Shown: one piece after another, positions 31,344 to 35,665 of the stretch
Layout of the letters: every line of letters begins with the position of its first letter
How positions within the stretch are numbered: the stretch's first letter is position 1
IMG/VR virus record: IMGVR_UViG_3300020421_000070
Location: 1-35,665 of that record
DNA: 35,665 nt
Source: a virus
Direction: 5' to 3' (one strand)
The notes under the pieces: generated by a model
What the model was told of the DNA's origin: nothing
The model's database searches: none
Seen by the model: the letters and a program-made list of their open reading frames with translations, nothing else
Position numbers and translations under genes: made by a program

Positions 31344-31383
31344 AAAAAAAGGGGGGTGTGTCTGACTGTGACCAGACTCCCCC
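31344..31383 (-). terminator. Rho-independent terminator after hsp20
   Basis: On the minus strand GGGGG-A-GTCTG pairs with CAGAC-ACA-CCCCC (a small internal loop), followed by seven T residues. It is 26 nt past the hsp20 stop. Confidence 0.85.
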
Positions 31384-31405
31384 TTGCGGCGACGATATTC
31401 CTAAG

Positions 31406-31413
31406 TATTTAGA
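31406..31413 (-). promoter_or_regulatory. TCTAAATA box at the hsp20 stop codon, before the terminator
   Basis: TTCTAAATACTT includes the hsp20 TAA stop. A transcript started here would meet the terminator within ~60 nt. Either a chance consequence of Phe-stop codons, or a promoter for a very short RNA. Confidence 0.3.
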
Positions 31414-31843
31414 ACCATACTTTTCTAAGATGGTGGTCAGGGACAACCTTACCTAGTTCAACCGTCAATAGCCCATCCTCAAAGACAACCGAGCGAATCT
31501 CTGTATCGTCAGAGATAGTCCAACTACGGACGAATGATCTTTGAGCAATGCCTCGATGGGCATAGGTATCTTGAGACTCATCTTCTTTCTTTCCTTCAAT
31601 GAAGAGTTTCCCAAATTCTGTGAAGACATTTACCTCTTCCTTTTTAAATCCTGCAAGTGCAATTTCAAGCCTAAACTCTACATTGTTTACTTGGACAAGA
31701 TTGAATGGAGGGTAATTGCTAACCGATTCATTGAGAGTAAAGATACGATCAAAATAATCGTCCATCCCAATGGCATTACGAGTGATTCGATCAAACAACT
31801 GAGGAAGATCAGACGCTTGATATCTTTGTAGGTTTCCACCCAT
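31409..31843 (-). CDS. hsp20: Small heat-shock protein (Hsp20/alpha-crystallin)
   Basis: This ATP-independent holdase prevents protein aggregation; cyanophage hsp20 is a well-known accessory gene of T4-like cyanophages. The alpha-crystallin domain spans about residues 44-135, from YPPFNLVQ through IALAGFKKEEVNVF to the signature FEDGLLTVELGKVVP. The C-terminal I-x-I/V oligomerisation motif common in cellular sHsps is not evident in the short tail (DHHLRKVWF). AAGGAG lies 9 nt before the ATG. It forms a single-gene unit with its own promoter and terminator. Confidence 0.95.
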   Translation of the reverse strand: MGGNLQRYQASDLPQLFDRITRNAIGMDDYFDRIFTLNESVSNYPPFNLVQVNNVEFRLEIALAGFKKEEVNVFTEFGKLFIEGKKEDESQDTYAHRGIAQRSFVRSWTISDDTEIRSVVFEDGLLTVELGKVVPDHHLRKVWF

Positions 31844-31879
31844 GATAGTAGCTCCTTAAAAAGCGAGTTTGTGTTGTGA

Positions 31880-31896
31880 GGACCCCGAAGGCATCC
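31880..31896 (-). other. Leader hairpin with UUCG tetraloop upstream of hsp20
   Basis: On the minus strand GGAT-G-CC-TTCG-GG-GTCC can fold into a stem (one bulged G, one U-G pair) capped by a C(UUCG)G tetraloop, about 37 nt before the hsp20 ATG and outside the ribosome site. It may stabilise the mRNA 5' end or act as a thermosensor. No T run follows, so it is not a terminator. Confidence 0.4.
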
Positions 31897-31901
31897 ATCA
31901 C

Positions 31902-31940
31902 TATTTAGATATTATACCATAAAAAAAGGAGGGTGGTAAA
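31902..31940 (-). promoter_or_regulatory. Overlapping sigma70-type and late-type promoter for hsp20
   Basis: TATAAT at 31911-31916 is a perfect bacterial -10 hexamer, with TTTACC (4/6 match to TTGACA) 18 nt upstream at 31935-31940. TCTAAATA follows at 31902-31909. Together they could allow host polymerase and the phage late factor to use nearly the same start. The leader to the ATG is about 55 nt. Confidence 0.6.
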
Positions 31941-31946
31941 CCCCCC
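31921..31946 (-). terminator. Probable terminator after regA
   Basis: A short G-C stem (GGGGGG-TTTA-CCACCC with one mismatch) is followed by TCC and seven T residues, 5 nt past the regA stop. It overlaps the -35 of the hsp20 promoter. Confidence 0.7.
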
Positions 31947-31951
31947 AAGAA

Positions 31952-32386
31952 TTATACGGTTTCCACCTTTTTCTTTTTACCAATATTATACTTTGTCTCT
32001 AGTGTCCAGTCATTTTTATCTTTATAAGATAAGACCTTGATTTGATTTAGAGGAGCAACATCAGTAGTATCGTCAGGCTTGACAATATTGATAAGTCCCC
32101 AATCACTCAAGAGATTAATGATGCGATTACGCCTTTGCACATCATTAATAGTAAGGTTAGCATGTTTACCATCCAAGGCAAACAGTTCCTTAAAGTGGAC
32201 AATATAATATCTACCCTGTTTATGAAGAATGTGACAGGATTGATAGATCTTTTTTTCTTTGCGAGAAGCTACACCGATTCTTGTTAGAGTTTCACGAACC
32301 TTTAGAAAATCATCAGGTTCATTTAGTGTCACTTCTACCATCTGATCGGCAGACCAGTTAACTTCAGGCTCTGCAAATGCAGTCAT
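31952..32386 (-). CDS. regA: RegA translational repressor
   Basis: RegA binds the start regions of many early T4 mRNAs and blocks their translation. The central part is close to T4 RegA in memory: VEVTLNEPDDFLKVRETLTR, YQSCHILHKQGRYYIVHFKE, then LLSDWGLINI and WTLETKYNIG. At 144 aa it is longer than T4 RegA (122 aa) because of an N-terminal extension of about 15 residues (MTAFAEPEVNWSADQ) and a Lys-rich end. The ATG overlaps the gp62 stop (ATGA), and the gene ends in a terminator. Gene order 44...62-regA is the T4 order with insertions. Confidence 0.95.
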   Translation of the reverse strand: MTAFAEPEVNWSADQMVEVTLNEPDDFLKVRETLTRIGVASRKEKKIYQSCHILHKQGRYYIVHFKELFALDGKHANLTINDVQRRNRIINLLSDWGLINIVKPDDTTDVAPLNQIKVLSYKDKNDWTLETKYNIGKKKKVETV

Positions 32387-32763
32387 TTTGTACCTCCAAC
32401 GTCAAGTCGTTCTCTAATGTAGTCCAGTTGTTTCGTATTTAGAATCGTCAAAGCTTGCATTGCTTTTTCATTACTATAACCATAGTATTGTTTTACAAGA
32501 TCAAGATCTTTAATTTTTTCTTTTCGGAGCCAAGGAGAGAATCTCTTCTTTTTCCTGAGACTATTTAGATAAAAGTCATATTGGAGTTTGTTTGGCAATT
32601 GATGAGACAAATTCATCTCATTAGCGAACATGATAGTATCCAGAAACCCAGACAGGCACTTGTTTATAATAAAAGCAGGGTACTTCTTTTCACGATCAGG
32701 ATCTTCTTTGATAAGATCTTGTTTGTTGAAGTTAATAGAGTTCAACCAGTCTTTGAGTTCCAT
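32383..32763 (-). CDS. gp62: Clamp-loader small subunit (T4 gp62-like)
   Basis: gp62 joins four gp44 subunits to load the sliding clamp. The 126-aa protein has the conserved-looking KKYPAFIINKCLSGFLDTIM and FYLNSLRKKKRFSPWLRKE segments, with a Y/K-rich end. It is shorter than T4 gp62 (187 aa), as is usual for cyanophages. Position directly before regA agrees with T4 synteny. The 5' end overlaps the upstream gene by 22 nt. Confidence 0.88.
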   Translation of the reverse strand: MELKDWLNSINFNKQDLIKEDPDREKKYPAFIINKCLSGFLDTIMFANEMNLSHQLPNKLQYDFYLNSLRKKKRFSPWLRKEKIKDLDLVKQYYGYSNEKAMQALTILNTKQLDYIRERLDVGGTK

Positions 32764-32945
32764 TCTTTTTTCACTTTAAAGTACATTTTATAGTATCGTC
32801 CTTTCATTTCTTCAAGGACTTTCATGTCATCACCAAATCCCATATACTTGAGATTCTGATATGTTCCCTCAAGGTCACTAATAAGCAACAAGATATTGAC
32901 AGGAGATACCTCTCTGCCACCGTACTGATATTTTTTAGGTATCAT
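32742..32945 (-). CDS. Hypothetical protein, 67 aa
   Basis: The protein starts MIPKKYQYGGREVSPVNILL and continues with a helix ISDLEGTYQNLKYMGFGDDM and a basic/aromatic end (MKGRYYKMYFKVKKEWNSKT). The start shares TAATG with the preceding 46-aa gene. It lies within the clamp-loader operon, immediately before gp62, and could be a fork-associated factor; there is no motif to support this. Confidence 0.68.
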   Translation of the reverse strand: MIPKKYQYGGREVSPVNILLLISDLEGTYQNLKYMGFGDDMKVLEEMKGRYYKMYFKVKKEWNSKTG

Positions 32946-33085
32946 TAGAATTTAGCAGTAACACTAACAACAGTTGCCCCAGGATTTCTTGCTAGAGCGA
33001 CTTCCCTAGCATCTTGATAATCCCTTGCAATCACAGTTTCTTTAAATACCTTTCCCGCCTTGAACAGAGTTACTTCACAAGTCAT
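32945..33085 (-). CDS. Small conserved-looking protein, 46 aa
   Basis: The frame reads MTCEVTLFKAGKVFKETVIA and RDYQDAREVALARNPGATVV before ending SVTAKF. A beta-beta-alpha-beta pattern with an ARDYQDAREVALARNP helix is evident. The ATG overlaps the stop of the 376-aa gene (ATGA) and its stop overlaps the next ATG (TAATG), a chain typical of genuine genes here. I recall the same short protein in other cyanophages, unnamed. Confidence 0.7.
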   Translation of the reverse strand: MTCEVTLFKAGKVFKETVIARDYQDAREVALARNPGATVVSVTAKF

Positions 33086-34212
33086 CGGATAATATCAATC
33101 TCATCAGGATTTGTATTCCAAGTTTCAAGTTTAGTCCGAAGTCTACCCTCAGACTTTAGTTTCTCATATCGTTTAGAAGCTTTATTCTTCCACCAAGTAA
33201 TCAAGTTCTCAGTGTAAAACTTTTCATAATTCTGTCCAGGACAGAGAGTTTCTTGTTGACCAAGAATAACTTCACGAGCATTACCGAATCCATAGTCAGA
33301 CATATAGAAACGTTTTTGTTCAGTCAGATTTTTTGCACTTACAATCGCAGTTTGGAACTCCGCAACCTTTTGAGAAGGTAAGTTTTTCTTGATGATTGAT
33401 ATCATCTTCTGTTGCGTTTTGAGTTTGCGGCTCGATGCGTCCTCTTTCACTAGGAGTTTGTCGTTGTTCCTTGCGATAAACCATTTGTTCAGGTCCTTAA
33501 AGATATCGTCGTGTAGAAGGGGTGTAAAATCGCTGTCAGTGAGTCCCTTATACCTCATGTAGGGTTTGAGACCATCGTACTGTGAGGAGGACTTTGTAGA
33601 CCCGTACAGGGACGTTGTTTCAAACAGGCAGATGTTAGAACCGTACTTACTATTTAACTGTTCTCTAGCGGCATGTGAACAACAGAGAAGTGCCAGAAGT
33701 TTACCTCCCAGATAATTAAACCCGAAAGGCTGAGTTGGGACAATGACAAATCCCATGATTGCATGTCGATTGAATCTACTGAGTTCTGGAGTATCTCCCA
33801 GCCACTCATTGCGAGGTTTACTATTAATAGTAGGAGAACCGAACCTAATAAATCCAAGAGTCTTATTAGTATTCTTTTCCTGGATAATCCACTTCAGAGA
33901 TTTTCCAGGAATGGAAGTTTCAAAAGCATGAGACATCGTGATTTGAAGTCTCTCATTAAAATATTCATTCGGAAAAGAATCTGTTCTATCTTTTTGACCA
34001 GCTGGATAAATTTTGATATCCATGTCTTGCGGATGCATGTCAAAGTCACTGAAGAGATCATCCTCAGGTCTCATACCAAAAAGAGATTGTGGTTGGTCAG
34101 CAATACGATCTAGTTTGATCGTGCGAAGATATTCATCAATCCTTCCCGTGTTTGAAAAGTAATTGATGAACTTACTAGCTGCATACACCGCATCCGTTTC
34201 ACTTAGCTGCAT
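33082..34212 (-). CDS. Protein of 376 aa, possibly DUF4338/DruA-related
   Basis: Not firmly recognised. The centre has LGFIRFGSPTINSKPRNEWL (120-139), FVIVPTQPFGFNYLGGKLLA (155-174) and CLFETTSLYGS (195-205) before SQYDGLKPYMRYKG. This series (small-residue beta hairpin, R-N-x-WLG, FxIVP..., a GGKLLALL helix, LFETTSLYGST) resembles DUF4338, the family of Druantia protein DruA, and the GGKLLALL loop is also GNAT-like. The C-terminal third is helical and basic. The first codon of the longest frame is TTG (34218); ATG 34212 is preferred, though AAGGAG is close to the TTG. It lies within the clamp-loader operon, so a role in replication or counter-defence is conceivable. Confidence 0.72.
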   Translation of the reverse strand: MQLSETDAVYAASKFINYFSNTGRIDEYLRTIKLDRIADQPQSLFGMRPEDDLFSDFDMHPQDMDIKIYPAGQKDRTDSFPNEYFNERLQITMSHAFETSIPGKSLKWIIQEKNTNKTLGFIRFGSPTINSKPRNEWLGDTPELSRFNRHAIMGFVIVPTQPFGFNYLGGKLLALLCCSHAAREQLNSKYGSNICLFETTSLYGSTKSSSQYDGLKPYMRYKGLTDSDFTPLLHDDIFKDLNKWFIARNNDKLLVKEDASSRKLKTQQKMISIIKKNLPSQKVAEFQTAIVSAKNLTEQKRFYMSDYGFGNAREVILGQQETLCPGQNYEKFYTENLITWWKNKASKRYEKLKSEGRLRTKLETWNTNPDEIDIIR

Positions 34213-34357
34213 GTTCAATTAACTCCTTCATAGAAGCAGACATTAGTCTATATCCACTTCCAACGTACAACTGTCCAGACACTACAGAGACTGTAGCGAT
34301 GCCCCAAAAGACATAATACCATCTGGACTTGACCTGATGTTTAAGTTTCTTTTTCAT
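34199..34357 (-). CDS. Small membrane protein, 52 aa
   Basis: A gap after the Sm-like gene holds MKKKLKHQVKSRWYYVFWGI, continuing ATVSVVSGQLYVGSGYRLMS and a helical end. A basic N-terminus plus one moderately hydrophobic helix (about 13-32) suggests an inner-membrane peptide with the N-terminus in the cytoplasm. It overlaps the next gene by 14 nt. Why a membrane peptide sits in the clamp-loader operon is unclear. Confidence 0.68.
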   Translation of the reverse strand: MKKKLKHQVKSRWYYVFWGIATVSVVSGQLYVGSGYRLMSASMKELIEHAAK

Positions 34358-34361
34358 CACA

Positions 34362-34655
34362 TCAGATAATCAGTTTCTTTTCTTCTGGAGTAACAAGTTT
34401 ACTCCCGAAAATCTCATTATACTTGGTCCTGACAGATTCATCAACTTCTACCATGTAAATTACATGGGACTTTGAGACTGTAATTTCTGGATTGTCCTTA
34501 GAAATTACTGTAGCCCAAGGAGCAAATCCAACATTCTGTGCTTGTGGGATTACCACAAGACCATTCTTGATAGTAATACTATCTTCAGTTTCTGATACCA
34601 GTTCGGCCACGACTTCTTCACCAGTCATGATACGAATCAATTTTGCATTAATCAT
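34362..34655 (-). CDS. Putative Sm-like protein, 97 aa
   Basis: The N-terminal MINAKLIRIMTGEEVVAELV with the TGEE turn and the following SETEDSITIKNGLVVIPQ give an Sm1-like series of strands; VGFAPWATVISKDNPEITVS and HVIYMVEVDES resemble the Sm2 part, and a helix (VRTKYNEIFGSKL) ends it. It is the most typical of three related proteins in this window. The ATG overlaps the gp44 stop (ATGA), so it is strongly tied to the clamp loader. Nucleic-acid or partner binding is the general expectation for Sm rings; no phage role is established to my knowledge. Confidence 0.75.
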   Translation of the reverse strand: MINAKLIRIMTGEEVVAELVSETEDSITIKNGLVVIPQAQNVGFAPWATVISKDNPEITVSKSHVIYMVEVDESVRTKYNEIFGSKLVTPEEKKLII

Positions 34656-35605
34656 TTGAATTCACACTCCACCATAATTTCAGTCATCGCAGCAAGCAAG
34701 TTAATTTCTTGATCTGCTACGAACGCGATCTGATACTGATATTTAGCAATAATGAGGACAGCAGCAGCAACACTAGGACCGTCAAGGGTTTCAAAAAGAG
34801 CATCATAAAGACGACGGAGAAGTACACTAGGATCATTGTCCAAACTATTGACGACCCATTTACGTACTTCGGGAAACTTCTTATTCTTAAGCGCCTTGAT
34901 AAGGTCTTGAATATGGACATCGGAAAAGTTAGCAAGGATAGAAGAGTCAATTTCTCCTGAAGATGCATGTCTTTGACATTCATTCAAGACACGTCTCCAG
35001 TCAGGAAAGTGTTTGTTAATTAGTTCTGCTAAGACTTTTGGATCAGATTTAATACCTTCCGAATCCAAGATTGTTTGGAGTCTTTTGAAGAACTTGGAGG
35101 CAATGGCAGGTTTATGTTTTCCTGTAATTCCAAATTCGATGACGGAACATCTGGATTGGATTGGTTCGACAATTCTGTTTCGGTAGTTACAGGTAAAGAT
35201 GAATCTGCAGTTTTTATAAAACGTCTCAATATTTGCCCGTAGTAGGAGCTGTACGTCGTGGGTCGTGTTGTCAGCTTCATCGATAATGATGACTTTGTGC
35301 TTTGCATCAGTTCCCGAAAGTGATACGGTCGAAGCAAAGTTCTTGGCTTGATTCCGTACAGTGTCAAGAAATCTACCTTCGTCGGATCCGTTGATGACAT
35401 AGTAATCTACTCCAAGTTCATTACATAACGCTTTAGCAATCGTTGTTTTACCAATACCAGGAGGTCCAGCAAGAAGCAAGTTAGGAATCTCACCTTTCTC
35501 CAAAAATGACATGAAAGTTTTTTTGGTATCCTCTGGAAGAATACATTCTTCAATAGTCTTAGGTCGATACTTTTCAACCCAAAGAAATTCGTCACGCATA
35601 ATCAT
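34652..35605 (-). CDS. gp44: Clamp-loader large subunit (T4 gp44-like AAA+ ATPase)
   Basis: gp44 opens and loads the gp45 sliding clamp using ATP. From the ATG at 35605 (317 aa) the AAA+ motifs are Walker A GPPGIGKT (47-54), Walker B KVIIIDEAD (D109, E110), and the SRC motif (151-153 in EPIQSRCSVIEF). The N-terminus WVEKYRPKTIEECILP is the family signature. ATGs at 35605 and 35599 are both possible (an earlier TTG at 35611 is unlikely); there is no clear ribosome site, suggesting coupling to the upstream frame ending at 35592. T4 gp44 has 319 aa. Confidence 0.95.
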   Translation of the reverse strand: MIMRDEFLWVEKYRPKTIEECILPEDTKKTFMSFLEKGEIPNLLLAGPPGIGKTTIAKALCNELGVDYYVINGSDEGRFLDTVRNQAKNFASTVSLSGTDAKHKVIIIDEADNTTHDVQLLLRANIETFYKNCRFIFTCNYRNRIVEPIQSRCSVIEFGITGKHKPAIASKFFKRLQTILDSEGIKSDPKVLAELINKHFPDWRRVLNECQRHASSGEIDSSILANFSDVHIQDLIKALKNKKFPEVRKWVVNSLDNDPSVLLRRLYDALFETLDGPSVAAAVLIIAKYQYQIAFVADQEINLLAAMTEIMVECEFK

Positions 35606-35665
35606 AATCAATAATAAATTTATCTTTCAAGTGCCAGTGAATGTCATCATGCACTTGTTGCATTG
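35592..35665 (-). CDS. 3' end of a truncated upstream gene
   Basis: One of three minus-strand frames stays open to the window edge and ends in TGA at 35592, inside the start of gp44. It encodes VHDDIHWHLKDKFIIDYDYA at its C-terminus, a natural-looking acidic/aromatic end. In T4 the preceding gene is 45 (sliding clamp), but this sequence does not look like a clamp C-terminus I know, so an intervening small gene is more likely. Confidence 0.45.
   Translation of the reverse strand, partial: MQQVHDDIHWHLKDKFIIDYDYA

Noticed and set aside
32436-32443. TCTAAATA box within gp62, 50 nt before regA
   Set aside because: It falls in Leu-Asn codons of gp62 and spacing to regA is larger than for the convincing boxes; another copy at 32572-32579 and CCTAAATA at 7667-7674 show this background occurs in coding sequence.
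1-35665. tRNA genes, CRISPR arrays, IS elements, integrase or attachment sites, psbA/psbD
   Set aside because: No cloverleaf-like sequence, repeat-spacer pattern, transposase or photosystem reaction-centre protein was seen in the gaps or frames.

Overview
The window reads as part of the genome of a T4-like cyanophage (a myovirus infecting marine Synechococcus or Prochlorococcus). Every gene I can support is on the minus strand, packed head to tail, often with ATGA or TAATG start/stop overlaps. It combines T4 replication genes (44, 62, regA, 43, uvsX, 41, 61) with genes typical of marine cyanophages (gnd, purC, mazG, hsp20, nrdA/nrdB, several 2OG-Fe(II) oxygenases). I see no tRNA, CRISPR array, IS element or integrase.

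In transcription order (high to low coordinates): (1) 35.7-31.9 kb, the clamp-loader block: a cut-off gene, gp44, an Sm-like protein, a small membrane protein, a 376-aa protein that may be DUF4338/DruA-related, two small unknowns, gp62 and regA, closed by a terminator. (2) 31.9-31.3 kb, hsp20 as its own unit, with a possible dual early/late promoter, a UUCG-type leader hairpin and a terminator. (3) 31.3-20.0 kb, a chain of overlapping genes: small unknowns, purC, an oxygenase-like protein, two more Sm-like proteins, DNA polymerase gp43, a nucleotidyltransferase, three oxygenases interleaved with uvsX, helicase gp41, mazG and two small unknowns. (4) 20.0-14.4 kb, probable late genes: a possible PD-(D/E)xK-type protein, a nucleotidyltransferase with a T4-like capsid-targeting N-terminus, and two large charged low-complexity proteins. 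(5) 14.4-9.0 kb, a mosaic of very small genes, many encoding single-helix membrane proteins, with gnd, a Staphylococcal-nuclease homologue and small probable virion proteins. (6) 9.0-3.35 kb, small unknowns, primase gp61, nrdA, nrdB and two short genes. (7) 3.3-0 kb, a 1094-aa fibre-like protein and the first codons of a further gene.

Host takeover can be read from the gene set. Ribonucleotide reductase, PurC and MazG act on nucleotide supply, Gnd supplies NADPH and ribulose-5-phosphate, and the gp41/61/43/44/62/UvsX set replicates and recombines the genome. Late genes appear to be driven by a T4-type late box (nnTAAATA). It occurs about 15 times, usually 21-29 nt before a start codon, and many copies physically overlap the stop codon of the preceding gene. 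Several genes shorter than 60 codons were found by translating the gaps by eye and are listed here. All functional names rest on motif recognition from memory, without database searches.
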